DNA from: Bifidobacterium anseris
Lineage (GTDB): Bacteria > Actinomycetota > Actinomycetes > Actinomycetales > Bifidobacteriaceae
DNA length: 64,000 bases
Direction of reading: 5' to 3'
Assembly (NCBI RefSeq): GCF_002860345.1
Contig: NZ_NMYC01000001.1
Span: 310,001-374,000, forward strand
Shown: positions 46,908-56,307 of the stretch, one piece after another
How positions within the stretch are numbered: position 1 is the stretch's first letter
Layout of the letters: every line of letters begins with the position of its first letter
Notes under the pieces: model-generated
Seen by the model: the letters and a program-made list of their open reading frames with translations, nothing else
Database searches by the model: none
Told to the model about the DNA's origin: nothing
Position numbers and translations under genes: made by a program

Positions 46908-49160
46908 TCAGTCGTTGTCCGGGACGAGGAACACGGCGCCGAGTGCCGGCACTGTGATGCGCGTCGACCATTCACGCGAATGGTACGCGCCGGCGTTCGC
47001 CTCGATGTCCGTGTTGTGGATGTCCGAGCCGCCGTACTTCTTGTCGTCGGTCGTCAGGACCTCCTTCCAGCGGCCGCCGAGCGGCAGCGCGACCTGATAG
47101 TCGGCCCATGCGGTGCCCGAGAAGTTGACGACGACGACCATGCGTTCGCCGTGGGCGCCGATGCGTTCGAAGCTCAGCGTGTTGTGGTCGGCGTCGTCGC
47201 TTGTCAGCCACTGGAAGCCGTCGGGCGTGAAGTCCTGGCTCCACAGCGCCGGCGATTCCTTGTACAGCTTGTTGAGGTCGGCGACGAGCGCCTGCACGCC
47301 GCGGTGGTCCGGCCAGTTGAGGCAGTCCCAGTCGAGCTGGCTGTTGTAGTCCCATTCGCCGTACTGCGCGAGCTCGTTGCCCATGAAGGTCAGGTTCTTG
47401 CCCGGATGTGCCCACTGGTAGGCGAACAGCGAACGGACGCCGGCGTAGCGCTGCCAGTCGTCGCCCGGCATCTTGCCGAACAGCGAGCCCTTGCCGTAGA
47501 CGACCTCGTCGTGGCTGATCGGCAGCACGTAGTGCTCCGAATACGCGTAGACCATCGAGAACGTGATCTCGTTGTGGTGCCACTTGCGGTTGATCGGCTG
47601 CTCATGCAGATACTCGAGCGTGTCGTGCATCCAGCCCATGTTCCACTTGAGGCCGTAGCCCAGGCCTCCCTGGTCGGTCGGCGCGGTGACGCCCGGATAC
47701 GCGGTCGACTCCTCGGCGATCATCATGATGCCCGGGTTGTTCTTGTACGCGGTGGCGTTCGCCTCCTTGATGAAGTCGATTGCCTCGAGGTTCTCGCGGC
47801 CGCCGAACTTGTTCGGATGCCACTGGCCGGGCTCGCGGCTGTAGTCGAGGTAGAGCATCGAGGAGACGGCGTCGACGCGCAGGCCGTCCATATGGTATTC
47901 GTCGAGCCAGAAGCACGCGTCGGCGACGAGGAAGTTGCGCACCTCGCGACGGCCGAAGTTGAAGATGTAGGTGCCCCAGTCGGGATGCTCGCCGCGCGTC
48001 GGATCGGGATCCTCGTACAGCGGCGTGCCGTCGAAGCGGCCCAGCGCGAACGCGTCCTTCGGGAAATGCGCGGGGACCCAGTCCATGATGACGCCGATGC
48101 CTGCCTCATGCAGACGCTCGACGAGGTACTTGAAGTCGTCCGGGCCGCCCAGGCGCGAATCCACGCCGTAGTAGCCGGTGACCTGATAGCCCCACGAGCC
48201 CGCGAACGGGTACTCCTCGAGCGGCATGAACTCCACATGCGTGAACCCAAGCTTCTGGACGTAGGGGACGAGCTTGTCGGCGAGCTCGCGGTAGTCGTGC
48301 ACGTCCTTGCGCCAGCTGTTGGCGTGCACCTCGTAGATGCTGACCGGGCCCTGATGCGGATCGGACTCGGCGCGGCGCTTCATCCAGTCGCCGTCCCGCC
48401 ATTCGTGCGTGGACTCGACGACGATCGAACCGGTGCGCGGTGGCACCTCGTGCGAGCGCTCCATCGGGTCGGCCTTCATCTCCCAGTTGTTGTAGGCGTT
48501 GAGGATGTGGAACTTGTAGATCTCGCCGGCCTCGACGCCCGGGACGAAGAGCTCCCAGACGCCCGAGGAGCCGAGCTCGCGCATCGCGTGGCACGTGCCG
48601 TCCCAGGCGTTGAAGTCGCCGACGACCTGCACGGCGTGCGCGTTCGGCGCCCAGACGGTGAACGACGTGCCGACGACGCGCTCGCCCTTCGTGCCGTCGT
48701 TGCCGCCGAGCGGGTCGTCGTAGCGGCGCACGTGGGCGCCCATGACCTCCCACAGGCGTTCGTGGCGGCCCTCGCCGAACAGGTAGAGGTCCATGTCGCC
48801 GATCGTCGGCAGATAGCGGTAGGGGTCGTTCTCGACGACGGTCGTGCCGTCGGCGCGCACGGTGCGGATGCGGTAGTCGGGCACGCCGTAGCCGTCCTTC
48901 GTCCTGACGGCCGGCACGAGCGTGACGAAGACGCCATTGTGCTCCGGCTTCATCGGGTATTCGCCGTCGGCGGTGACGATCGTGACGGACTGCACGCCCG
49001 GGCGCAGCACGCGGATCGTGCAGGTGTCGGGGAACTCGGCGGGGCCCTGATGGGCTCCAAGGATCTCGTGGGGGTTGTAGAACGCGCCCTTGCTGACCTC
49101 GTCCAGTTGATCGTCATTGACGGGGACGATGGCTTTCTCGTTGAATGTGAAGTTTGTCAT
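46908..49160 (-). CDS. glgB: 1,4-alpha-glucan (glycogen) branching enzyme
   Basis: 750 residues. Introduces alpha-1,6 branches in glycogen. An N-terminal N1/CBM48 region (~20-250) has [25 protein letters not shown]. The GH13 catalytic domain has [28 protein letters not shown] (nucleophile Asp), MIAEEST (acid/base Glu) and [13 protein letters not shown]. The C-terminal beta domain ends [15 protein letters not shown] 49160 is favoured by a TATTCT box 7 nt upstream (leaderless type). An in-frame ATG at 49178 with GGGAAA upstream is the alternative. It is followed within 26 nt by the two-component genes. Confidence 0.96.
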   Translation of the reverse strand: MTNFTFNEKAIVPVNDDQLDEVSKGAFYNPHEILGAHQGPAEFPDTCTIRVLRPGVQSVTIVTADGEYPMKPEHNGVFVTLVPAVRTKDGYGVPDYRIRTVRADGTTVVENDPYRYLPTIGDMDLYLFGEGRHERLWEVMGAHVRRYDDPLGGNDGTKGERVVGTSFTVWAPNAHAVQVVGDFNAWDGTCHAMRELGSSGVWELFVPGVEAGEIYKFHILNAYNNWEMKADPMERSHEVPPRTGSIVVESTHEWRDGDWMKRRAESDPHQGPVSIYEVHANSWRKDVHDYRELADKLVPYVQKLGFTHVEFMPLEEYPFAGSWGYQVTGYYGVDSRLGGPDDFKYLVERLHEAGIGVIMDWVPAHFPKDAFALGRFDGTPLYEDPDPTRGEHPDWGTYIFNFGRREVRNFLVADACFWLDEYHMDGLRVDAVSSMLYLDYSREPGQWHPNKFGGRENLEAIDFIKEANATAYKNNPGIMMIAEESTAYPGVTAPTDQGGLGYGLKWNMGWMHDTLEYLHEQPINRKWHHNEITFSMVYAYSEHYVLPISHDEVVYGKGSLFGKMPGDDWQRYAGVRSLFAYQWAHPGKNLTFMGNELAQYGEWDYNSQLDWDCLNWPDHRGVQALVADLNKLYKESPALWSQDFTPDGFQWLTSDDADHNTLSFERIGAHGERMVVVVNFSGTAWADYQVALPLGGRWKEVLTTDDKKYGGSDIHNTDIEANAGAYHSREWSTRITVPALGAVFLVPDND

Positions 49161-49173
49161 GTATCCGAGAATA
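49161..49173 (-). promoter_or_regulatory. Leaderless-type promoter of glgB
   Basis: Minus strand TATTCT (49173-49168) ends 7 nt before ATG 49160. Confidence 0.45.
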
Positions 49174-49296
49174 CGCATGTTTTCCCGACGGCACGAGCGG
49201 ATTCACGGTTTTCGCCATCTTTTTTTCCAATCTTCCACCAAGTCCACGCAAAATGGCATGATTGTTGGCGTTTCTGATTTTTCTCACGGAGGATTC

Positions 49297-49893
49297 ATGG
49301 GCTACAAGGTCGGCGATATGGTCGTGTACCCGCGCCACGGCGCGGCGAAGATCGAGGCCATTACCGAACGGACTGTTAAAGGCGTGACACGTGAGTATCT
49401 CAAGCTTTCGGTGCTTTCCTCCGATGACCTTGAGATCTTCGTGCCCGTCGACAACGTGAAGAAGGTCGGCGTGCGCGACATCGTGGACGGCGACGAGGTG
49501 GCGAAGGTGTTCGAGATCCTGCGCACCCCGATCATCGAGAAGGAGATGAACTGGTCGCGCCGGTACAAGCTCAACGTCGAGAAGATATCGACCGGCGATG
49601 TCAACAAGATCGCCGAGGTTGTGCGCGACCTGGCGCAGCGTGACGTCGACGAGCACGGCCTGTCCGCCGGCGAGAAGCGCATGCTGACGAAGGCCCGCAG
49701 CATCCTGACCTCGGAGATCGCATTGTCGGAGAAGATCGAGGAGGAGGAGGCGCAGCGCCTGCTCGACGTCAACCTCGGCTACAGCGAGCCGCAGCCCGGC
49801 GACGACGGCCACCACACGCAGGCCCCCGACGAGCCGGCGTCCGAGACGCTCGCGCGCCTCGAGGCCGAGAACAAGAAGACGAAGAAGAAGTGA
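49297..49893 (+). CDS. carD: CarD-family transcription regulator
   Basis: 198 residues. The N-terminal Tudor-like RNA polymerase-interacting domain reads GYKVGDMVVYPRHGAAKIEAI...REYLKLSVLSSDDLEIFVPVDNVKKVGVRDIV. A helical DNA-binding part follows (NWSRRYKLNVEKISTGDVNKIAEVVRDLAQRD...LSAGEKRMLTKARSILTSEIAL). The C-terminal Glu/Lys tail is longer than in mycobacteria. CarD stabilises open promoter complexes, especially at rRNA genes. GGAGG lies 5 nt before ATG 49297; the longer upstream frame has no such site. The stop overlaps ispF. Confidence 0.95.
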   Translation: MGYKVGDMVVYPRHGAAKIEAITERTVKGVTREYLKLSVLSSDDLEIFVPVDNVKKVGVRDIVDGDEVAKVFEILRTPIIEKEMNWSRRYKLNVEKISTGDVNKIAEVVRDLAQRDVDEHGLSAGEKRMLTKARSILTSEIALSEKIEEEEAQRLLDVNLGYSEPQPGDDGHHTQAPDEPASETLARLEAENKKTKKK

Positions 49894-50384
49894 GCGCCGC
49901 ACCGCGCACCGGACTGGGCTTCGACGCGCACCGCTTCGTCGCCGACGGCGTCGACCGTCCGCTGTTCCTTGCGACGCTGCGCTGGGATGGCGCCGGCGTC
50001 GACGGCGACTCGGACGGCGACGTGGCGGTGCATGCGCTCATCGACGCGCTGCTCGCCGCGTCCGGACTGGGCGACATCGGCACGTTGTTCGGCGTGGGCC
50101 CCGCATCGCGGGGAGCCGGCATGGCCGGCGCCGCGATGCTCGCTGAGACGGTGCGGCACCTGCGCGACAACGACGCCCTCCCTGGCAGCGCATCCATCGC
50201 TGTCATCGGCAACCGGCCGAAGATCGGACCGCGCCGTCATGAGGCCGAGCAGGCGATGTCGGCGATCTGCGGATGCCCGGTTGCGCTGACGGCGACGACG
50301 ACGGACGGCATGGGATTCACCGGCAGGGGCGAGGGCATCGCCGCGATCGCGACGGCGCTCGTGCAGGTCGACGACGCGCACTGA
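49890..50384 (+). CDS. ispF: 2-C-methyl-D-erythritol 2,4-cyclodiphosphate synthase
   Basis: 164 residues. Makes the cyclic diphosphate intermediate of the MEP isoprenoid pathway. Metal ligands Asp12 and His14 are in GFDAHRF and His48 is in VHALIDALLAASGLGDIGTLF. The ATTTDGMGFTGRGEGIAAIA signature closes the active site at the trimer interface. It starts with GTG at 49890, overlapping the carD stop. carD next to isp genes is common in actinobacteria; ispD is not in this window. Confidence 0.95.
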   Translation: MSAAPRTGLGFDAHRFVADGVDRPLFLATLRWDGAGVDGDSDGDVAVHALIDALLAASGLGDIGTLFGVGPASRGAGMAGAAMLAETVRHLRDNDALPGSASIAVIGNRPKIGPRRHEAEQAMSAICGCPVALTATTTDGMGFTGRGEGIAAIATALVQVDDAH

Positions 50385-50441
50385 GCGGGGCGCAATCTTG
50401 GACGTCCGCGCGCATTGGCGCAACACTCATAACGAACATCA

Positions 50442-50496
50442 CGAAGAAGCGGCCCGTTCCTCCATGCGTGACATGGAGGAACGGGCCGCTTCTTCG
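50442..50496. terminator. Perfect hairpin after ispF
   Basis: 25-bp perfect arms with a 5-nt loop (50442-50466 / 50472-50496), followed on plus by TTTGTTTG. Shared by ispF and the convergent importer genes. Confidence 0.8.
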
Positions 50497-50543
50497 TTTG
50501 TTTGTGTCCGTGGACTGACGATGCGCGCCGGGATGGGACACGC

Positions 50544-51377
50544 TCAGCCGTGGCGGCGCAGCGCCTCGACGCCCTTCGCGACACCCCAGAACAGCGTCGA
50601 CAGCGTCACGATGACGAAGCTCGGGGGAGCGGGGAACATCGCCGCAAGCACGAGGCCGCCCCAGATCGAGACGAGGCACAGCAGCGTCGAGACGACGATC
50701 GCGCGCAGCGGCGTCGTCGTCACGGTCGTGGCGGTCGCCGCCGGGGTGACGACGAGCGCGAAGATCAGCAGCGTGCCGACGGCCGGTACGGCGATCGTGA
50801 TGACGCCGGCGAGGATTGCCATGAACAGCGCGTTCATGGCGACGATCGGCACGCCTTTGGCCTGGGCGACCTGCTCGTCGAGCGAGCTGAACAGCAGCGG
50901 ACGGTAGACGATCGCCATCGCGACGAGCAGCACGGCGTCGAAGATCGCGAAGCCGACGATCTGGTCGCTGGTGATCGTCAGGATCGAACCGAAGAGGATC
51001 GATTGCAGTTGCTGGGACGCCGAACTCGACATGCGCGCGAAGAACAGGCCCAGACCGGTGGCGAAGGCGAGGACGGTGCCGGTGGCGATCTCGCGTTCCG
51101 AGGCGCGTTTGCCGAGCGCGGCGATGACGAGCGCGCCGGCGAGCGCGAAGCCGCCGAGACCGACGGCGACCGGCAGGCCGAGCAGCACGGCGCCGGTCGC
51201 GCCCGGCAGGCCGATGTGCGCGATCGCGTGCGCGGCGAAGGTCGAATGCCGCGCGATCGTGAAATAGCCGACGACGCCGGCGGCCAGCGCGATGCACAGG
51301 CCGGCGAGGAAGGCGTTGACCATGAACGGCGCCGTCAGCGTCGTCATCCATGCGGGGTCGAAGGTGAAGGTCGTCAT
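50544..51377 (-). CDS. Zinc-type ABC importer permease (ZnuB-like)
   Basis: 277 residues, about eight hydrophobic helices of the ABC-3 (ZnuB/TroC) family. Recognisable family stretches are LCIALAAGVVGYFTIARHSTFAAHAIAHIGLPGATGAVLLG, QQLQSILFGSILTIT and AVPAVGTLLIFALVVTPAATA. The metal (zinc versus manganese) cannot be read from the permease; the Zur-like operator upstream of the operon favours zinc. Its ATG overlaps the stop of the ATPase gene. Confidence 0.9.
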   Translation of the reverse strand: MTTFTFDPAWMTTLTAPFMVNAFLAGLCIALAAGVVGYFTIARHSTFAAHAIAHIGLPGATGAVLLGLPVAVGLGGFALAGALVIAALGKRASEREIATGTVLAFATGLGLFFARMSSSASQQLQSILFGSILTITSDQIVGFAIFDAVLLVAMAIVYRPLLFSSLDEQVAQAKGVPIVAMNALFMAILAGVITIAVPAVGTLLIFALVVTPAATATTVTTTPLRAIVVSTLLCLVSIWGGLVLAAMFPAPPSFVIVTLSTLFWGVAKGVEALRRHG

Positions 51378-52267
51378 CGCGTCGCTCCTTGCTGCGTCGG
51401 GTCCGTCTGCGCGCGCCCATGGTGGTGGAAGCGCGCCACCTCGGCGGCATCATGCATGTCGCAGCCGCCGGGTTCGGACAGGTTCGGCGTGACGAACATG
51501 TCGCCCTGCGGCGTCGTCACGACCTGCACTTTCGTGCCGTACAGATGGGTGAGCAGCCGCGAGTCGAGCACGTCGTTGAGCCGCGCGTAGTGCGGGTGGC
51601 CGTCGAGCAGATAGACGGCGCCGGTGAGGATCGGCAGTAGCATGTTGAGGTCGTGGGCGACGATTTGGATCGACATGCCGAGCTCGGTGTTGAGACGGGA
51701 GAGGATACGCACCGTCGTGCGCTGGCTCGCCAGATCGAGGTTGGCGAGCGGCTCGTCAAGCATGAGCAGCTCGGGATCGCTCACGAGCGCCTGCGCGATC
51801 GCGACGCGCTGGCGCAGGCCTCCCGACAGCTCCGACAGGCGCAGACGCGCCTTGTCGGCGATGCCGATGAACTCCATTGCCTCGCGCGCCTTCGCACGCT
51901 GGCGGCGCGTCACCGGATGGAAACCGAAGCGCGTGCCGGTCAGCCCCAGCAGCACCGATTGCTCGGCGGTGAGACTCGAATCGATGTCGTTCGTGTAGCT
52001 CTGCGGCACGTAGCCGATGCGCGCGTTGCGTTCGCCCGGCGCCGCACCGAGCACCTTCATCGTGCCGTGGGACAGCGGTATCAGGCCGAGCTCGGCCTTC
52101 ATCAGCGTCGTCTTGCCGGCGCCGTTGGTGCCGACGATCGCCGTGACGGTGCCGCGCGGGATCGTGAAGGTGCCATGGCTCCAGATTGTGACGCCGCCGC
52201 GTTTGACGGCGATGTCACGACATTCGACGCTCGGACCCTCCTTTTCCGTCTCGTCGGGGTGTTGCAT
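51374..52267 (-). CDS. Zinc-type ABC importer ATPase (ZnuC-like)
   Basis: 297 residues. Walker A GTNGAGKTT (~44-52), Q-loop YVPQSY, signature LSGGLRQR, Walker B LLMLDEPLANLD and H-loop AHD. The C-terminal ~40 residues add His/Cys-rich sequence (GGCDMHDAAEVARFHHHGR) that could bind metal. AAAGGAG lies 6 nt before ATG 52267. First gene of a two-gene unit with the permease, directly behind the Zur-like dyad. Confidence 0.9.
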   Translation of the reverse strand: MQHPDETEKEGPSVECRDIAVKRGGVTIWSHGTFTIPRGTVTAIVGTNGAGKTTLMKAELGLIPLSHGTMKVLGAAPGERNARIGYVPQSYTNDIDSSLTAEQSVLLGLTGTRFGFHPVTRRQRAKAREAMEFIGIADKARLRLSELSGGLRQRVAIAQALVSDPELLMLDEPLANLDLASQRTTVRILSRLNTELGMSIQIVAHDLNMLLPILTGAVYLLDGHPHYARLNDVLDSRLLTHLYGTKVQVVTTPQGDMFVTPNLSEPGGCDMHDAAEVARFHHHGRAQTDPTQQGATR

Positions 52268-52314
52268 TATGGCTCCTTTCCGCTGATGTGACGCGTTGGG
52301 ACGCGAACAGTATC

Positions 52315-52351
52315 GCAATCGCTATTGACAATGATTCTCAATAACGATTGC
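52315..52351. promoter_or_regulatory. Zur-like operator (14-bp dyad)
   Basis: gcaatcgctattga (52315-52328) and tcaataacgattgc (52338-52351) are inverted repeats with one mismatch around a 9-nt centre. The inner part reads TGACAATGATTCTCA, close to Fur/Zur-type boxes. It lies 48 nt before the ATPase start and 67 nt after the binding-protein stop, so it should control the ATPase-permease pair. Confidence 0.7.
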
Positions 52352-52417
52352 CCGGGCGCCGCATGCCGCCGCTCGCGGACGACATGTCGACGTTCGTGAG
52401 CGACGCGCCCGCGGCAC

Positions 52418-53449
52418 TCAGTCGTCCCCTTCGTTGACGGCGCGGTCCTGCTCGGTGTTGCCGCCGTTCGCGGCGTCCCCTGACTCGTCGACAGGGCAGT
52501 CCTTCTCGCCGTCCCTGCACGTGGTCATGTCCTGCTCGACGGTGTCGAAGAGCGCTTCGATCCAGCCGGTGAGGTCGGCGTAGTCGGGAGGCATCTGCTC
52601 GGTGACGTCGAGCACCGGCGTCTTTGCCTTGCGCGCGACGTCGACGAAGCCCTGCGTGGTCTCGTTCTCCTCCTGCGGGTTGTTGACGAGCAACCGCACG
52701 CCGTCGTCGCCGAGCAGCCGCTGGAAGTCGCGCACATCGGCCGCGGACGGCTCCGCCTCGGATGCCATCGCGCGCGCGTAGCCGGCCGGCGTCCTGTCCT
52801 CGAAGCCCATGTCGTTCATCAGATAGTAGGCGACCGATTCGGTCGCCGCGTAGGTGAGGTCGTCGTGCTCCTTGCCGAAAGCCTCGATGCGCTTCTCGAG
52901 CGTGTCCTCCTTCTTCTTCCACGCCGCGAGATTGGCGTCGAAGGACTTCGCGTCCTTCGCGCGCAGCCTCGCGAAGGTATCCTTGAGCGCGTCCGCCATC
53001 GCGTAGCGCGCGTCGCGCGAGAACCACAGATGGGGGTTGTCGCCGTCCATCGCGCCCACGATGTCGGCGGCGGACACGAGCGTCGTCTGCGCCGGCAGGT
53101 TCTTGCTCGCCCATGAGTCGTAGCCAGCGCCGTTGACGATGACGACGTCCGCGTCGTGCAGCGTCTTCATGTCCTTGGCGGTGGGCTCGAAGTCATGGGC
53201 GTCCGTCGTCGTCGACGACAGGATCGACGTGACCTTCGCGTCGTCGCCGCCGATCTGCGCGGCGAGCGAGCCCCACTGGTTGAGCGAGGAGACGACCGTG
53301 AGCGGCCCCGCGGAGGCCGTCTCGGATGCGGAAGGGGAGGCGTCGTCGGCGCCGATGCGCTCGCATCCGGCGAGCGTGGCCGCGAGCGCGAGCGCGACGA
53401 GGGACGCGACGGCCGACCGCAGACGATGTGACGAGGTGCGTATGCCCAT
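52418..53449 (-). CDS. Metal-binding lipoprotein (ZnuA-like)
   Basis: 343 residues. Signal peptide with lipobox LAGC (Cys29). The cluster A-I (ZnuA/TroA) fold is seen from [25 protein letters not shown], the metal histidine in [14 protein letters not shown], a second in DNPHLWFS, the long backbone helix [35 protein letters not shown] and [17 protein letters not shown]. No long His-rich loop. The acidic tail (ESGDAANGG...GDD) is unusual. It lies on the same strand upstream of the importer ATPase, separated by the Zur-like dyad. Confidence 0.9.
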   Translation of the reverse strand: MGIRTSSHRLRSAVASLVALALAATLAGCERIGADDASPSASETASAGPLTVVSSLNQWGSLAAQIGGDDAKVTSILSSTTTDAHDFEPTAKDMKTLHDADVVIVNGAGYDSWASKNLPAQTTLVSAADIVGAMDGDNPHLWFSRDARYAMADALKDTFARLRAKDAKSFDANLAAWKKKEDTLEKRIEAFGKEHDDLTYAATESVAYYLMNDMGFEDRTPAGYARAMASEAEPSAADVRDFQRLLGDDGVRLLVNNPQEENETTQGFVDVARKAKTPVLDVTEQMPPDYADLTGWIEALFDTVEQDMTTCRDGEKDCPVDESGDAANGGNTEQDRAVNEGDD

Positions 53450-53524
53450 GAGCAGTGGTTTCCTTTGCGTAAGACTGGCGTCGCGTCACGTGTGGGCTGC
53501 TTCCGGCGGCGCGTTGGCGCGCCG

Positions 53525-53538
53525 GTATCGTACGATAC
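53525..53538. repeat. Perfect 14-bp palindrome between divergent genes
   Basis: GTATCGTACGATAC, between the ZnuA-like gene (minus) and folD (plus). It could be an operator; TACGAT within it may double as a -10 for folD. Confidence 0.5.
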
Positions 53539-53579
53539 GGCAAGGCACATCGTTCCACGGCAACGAAGGGGGTTTCCTC

Positions 53580-54476
53580 ATGGCAATGATACTCGACGGC
53601 AAGGCGGTCGCCGCTCAGGTGAAGGAGGATTTGGCACAGCGCGTACGCGCGCTGCGCGAGCGCGGCGTCGTGCCGGGCTTGGGGACCGTCCTCGTCGGCG
53701 ACGACCCCGGCTCGCTCAGATACGTCGCCGGCAAGCACCGCGACTGCCAGGAGGTCGGCATCGCGTCGATCCGCCGCGAGCTGCCCGCCGACGCGAGCCA
53801 GCGGGAGCTGCTCGACGTCGTCGCCGAGCTCAACGCCGACCCGGCATGCACCGGCTACATCGTGCAGCTGCCGCTTCCCGCGGGCATCGACCAGAACGCC
53901 GTCATCGACGCGATCGATCCGGCCAAGGACGCCGATGGCATGCATCCGTACAACCTCGGCGAGCTCGTCCTGCACACGCGAGGCGCATTGACGACGCCGC
54001 TGCCGTGCACGCCGAGCGGCGTGCTCGCGCTGCTGGAGCACTACGGCATCGACCTTGACGGCCGTCAGGTGTGCGTACTCGGACGCGGCATCACGATTGG
54101 CAGGACGATCGGCCTCATGCTCACGCGCGCCGACGTGAACGCGACGGTCACGCTATGCCACACCGGCACGAAGGACGTCGCCGCGCACATCCGCGAGGCC
54201 GACGTCGTCATCGCCGCCGTCGGGCGCGCCGGATTCGTGCGTCCCGAGGACGTCAAGCCCGGCGCCGTGCTCGTCGACGTCGGCGTCTCAAGGCTGCCCG
54301 ACGCCGACGGCCGCATGCGCGTACACGGCGACGTGGACCACGGCTGCTATGGGGTCGCCGGCGCGTACACTCCCAATCCGGGCGGCGTGGGGCCGATGAC
54401 GCGCGCGATGCTGCTGCGCAACGTCGTCGAGATGGCCGAACGCGCCGCCGGCGTCGGCACGCCGGCCGCGGAATAA
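53580..54476 (+). CDS. folD: Methylenetetrahydrofolate dehydrogenase / cyclohydrolase
   Basis: 298 residues. Bifunctional enzyme linking 5,10-methylene- and 10-formyl-tetrahydrofolate. Visible are [22 protein letters not shown] (catalytic Lys), [24 protein letters not shown] and the NADP site [19 protein letters not shown]. The C-terminal [23 protein letters not shown] is also clear. AAGGGGG lies about 7 nt before ATG 53580. Stands alone; its upstream region is shared with the divergent ZnuA-like gene. Confidence 0.96.
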   Translation: MAMILDGKAVAAQVKEDLAQRVRALRERGVVPGLGTVLVGDDPGSLRYVAGKHRDCQEVGIASIRRELPADASQRELLDVVAELNADPACTGYIVQLPLPAGIDQNAVIDAIDPAKDADGMHPYNLGELVLHTRGALTTPLPCTPSGVLALLEHYGIDLDGRQVCVLGRGITIGRTIGLMLTRADVNATVTLCHTGTKDVAAHIREADVVIAAVGRAGFVRPEDVKPGAVLVDVGVSRLPDADGRMRVHGDVDHGCYGVAGAYTPNPGGVGPMTRAMLLRNVVEMAERAAGVGTPAAE

Positions 54477-54558
54477 CGGGACGCGGGCGGCTGTTGGGGA
54501 AGACGGCAAGGCACGACACGCCCGAAATGCTGCGTGCGGTTTTGGGCATGGCTCGCGA

Positions 54559-54570
54559 TAGTCTTGACTA
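54559..54570 (+). promoter_or_regulatory. -10 box ahead of the rpsA leader frame
   Basis: TAGTCT (54559-54564) ends 6 nt before an ATG at 54571, which opens a short frame upstream of rpsA. Confidence 0.4.
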
Positions 54571-54615
54571 ATGGCCGCACGCGCGCGTGATGCGCGCGCC
54601 GCAGCAGATAACTGA
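54571..54615 (+). CDS. Possible 14-residue leader peptide upstream of rpsA
   Basis: Reads MAARARDARAAADN then TGA. Leaderless-type spacing to the -10, and its middle forms a GC hairpin (gcgcgcg TGAT gcgcgcg). It ends 42 nt before rpsA. The Ala/Arg content may simply reflect the GC-rich stem, so translation is uncertain. Confidence 0.3.
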   Translation: MAARARDARAAADN

Positions 54616-54657
54616 AGAACGATACTATCCATCCACTATTTTGTAAGAACCACATTA

Positions 54658-56139
54658 ATGGCAGAAAACAATAAGGAAGTCGAAAAGGTCGCCATCAACG
54701 ATATCGGCACCGTCGATGACTTCATCAAGGCAGTCGATTCCACCATCAAGAACTTCGACGATGGTGATCTGGTTGAGGGCACGGTCGTCAAGGTCGACCA
54801 CGATGAGGTCCTCCTGGACATCGGCTACAAGACCGAGGGTGTGATCCCCTCCCGTGAGCTTTCCATCAAGAAGGACGTCGATCCGGATGAGGTCGTCAAG
54901 GTCGGCGACATCATCGAGGCCCTTGTCGTCACCAAGGAGGACAAGGAAGGACGTCTGATCCTGTCGAAGAAGCGTGCGCAGTACGAGCGTGCGTGGGGCG
55001 ACATCGAGAAGATCAAGGAAGAGGACGGCGTCGTCGAGGGCACCGTCATCGAAGCCGTCAAGGGCGGCCTCATCGTGGACATCGGTCTGCGTGGCTTCCT
55101 GCCGGCGTCGCTCGTCGAGATGCGCCGCGTGCGCGACCTCTCGCCGTACATCGGCCAGAAGATCAAGGCGAAGATCCTCGAGCTCGACAAGAATCGCAAC
55201 AACGTGGTCCTGTCGCGTCGCCAGTACCTCGAGGAGACCCAGTCCGAAGTGCGCGAGACCTTCCTCTCGCAGCTCAAGAAGGGTCAGATCCGCGAAGGCG
55301 TCGTCTCGTCGATCGTCAACTTTGGCGCGTTCGTCGACCTTGGCGGCGTCGACGGCCTCATCCACGTCTCCGAGCTCTCCTGGAAGCACATCGACCACCC
55401 GTCCGAGGTCGTCAAGGTCGGCGACAAGGTCACCGTCGAGGTGCTCGACGTCGATCTCGACCGCGAACGTATCTCGCTGTCGCTCAAGGCGACGCAGGAG
55501 GATCCGTGGCAGCGCTTCGCCCGCACCCACGTGCCGGGTCAGATCGTGCGCGGCAAGGTCACGAAGATCGTCCAGTTCGGCGTCTTCATCTCCGTCGAGG
55601 ACGGCATCGAGGGCCTCGTGCACATCTCGGAGCTCGCGAACCGTCACGTCGAGAACCCGGAGACCGTCGTCAAGCCGGGCGAAGAGGTCTTCGTCAAGGT
55701 CATCGACGTCGATCTCGACCGTCGTCGCATCTCGCTGTCGCTCAAGCAGGCCAACGACTCCGTCGACCCGGCCTCCGAGGACTTCGATCCGGCGCTCTAC
55801 GGCATGCCGGCCGAGTACGACGAGGAAGGCAACTACAAGTATCCGGAAGGCTTCGACCCGAACACCAACGAATGGATCGCCGGATACGAGAAGCAGCGCG
55901 AGGAATGGGAATCCCAGTACGCCGCCGCCCACGATCTGTGGGAGCAGCACAAGGAGTTCGTCGCCAAGGAACTCGAGAACGCCGAGGCTTCGGCCGCCGA
56001 GGACGGCCAGAACGCCCCGAAGGAAGAGAAGGTCGAAGAGATTTCGAACTACTCCTCCGATTCCGAGTCCAACGGCACCCTCGCCGATTCCGATCAGCTC
56101 GCCGCCCTGCGTGAGCAGCTGCTGAACGAGAAGAAGTGA
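54658..56139 (+). CDS. rpsA: 30S ribosomal protein S1
   Basis: 493 residues. Four S1 RNA-binding domains at about 34-103, 121-186, 207-275 and 294-361. The last two carry the strongest copies ([26 protein letters not shown] and [26 protein letters not shown]). The acidic, disordered C-terminal third ([12 protein letters not shown]..., then Glu/Ser-rich) replaces domains 5-6 of the enteric protein, as is usual in actinobacteria. There is no Shine-Dalgarno before ATG 54658, which is common for rpsA. The leader contains TACTAT and TATTTT boxes and a possible short frame. Confidence 0.96.
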   Translation: MAENNKEVEKVAINDIGTVDDFIKAVDSTIKNFDDGDLVEGTVVKVDHDEVLLDIGYKTEGVIPSRELSIKKDVDPDEVVKVGDIIEALVVTKEDKEGRLILSKKRAQYERAWGDIEKIKEEDGVVEGTVIEAVKGGLIVDIGLRGFLPASLVEMRRVRDLSPYIGQKIKAKILELDKNRNNVVLSRRQYLEETQSEVRETFLSQLKKGQIREGVVSSIVNFGAFVDLGGVDGLIHVSELSWKHIDHPSEVVKVGDKVTVEVLDVDLDRERISLSLKATQEDPWQRFARTHVPGQIVRGKVTKIVQFGVFISVEDGIEGLVHISELANRHVENPETVVKPGEEVFVKVIDVDLDRRRISLSLKQANDSVDPASEDFDPALYGMPAEYDEEGNYKYPEGFDPNTNEWIAGYEKQREEWESQYAAAHDLWEQHKEFVAKELENAEASAAEDGQNAPKEEKVEEISNYSSDSESNGTLADSDQLAALREQLLNEKK

Positions 56140-56165
56140 GCCGCTGAGCCCTAGGGCTTTCGACT

Positions 56166-56214
56166 GAGGGGGCGTCGTGCGCATGTGAGCGCGCGACGCC
56201 CCTCTTGTTTTTTC
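56166..56214 (+). terminator. Terminator of rpsA
   Basis: gaggggcgtcg...gcgc / gcgc...cgacgcccctc stem followed by TTGTTTTTTCC, a classical intrinsic terminator. Confidence 0.85.
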
Positions 56215-56307
56215 CGTCGACGGCGTCCGGCGCCGTGTCGGTTGACACGCCGATGCGGGCGCGCCTACGATGTGGACGTCAATGACCGGACGAGGAAGGA
56301 CACGCAT

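Noticed and set aside
46980-49277. 765-codon open frame on plus opposite glgB
   Set aside because: Shadow of glgB; lacks any domain and its composition is antisense-like.
49117-49296. 60-codon N-terminal extension of CarD
   Set aside because: It would overlap the divergent glgB start, and the ATG at 49297 has a good GGAGG site and matches the CarD family start.
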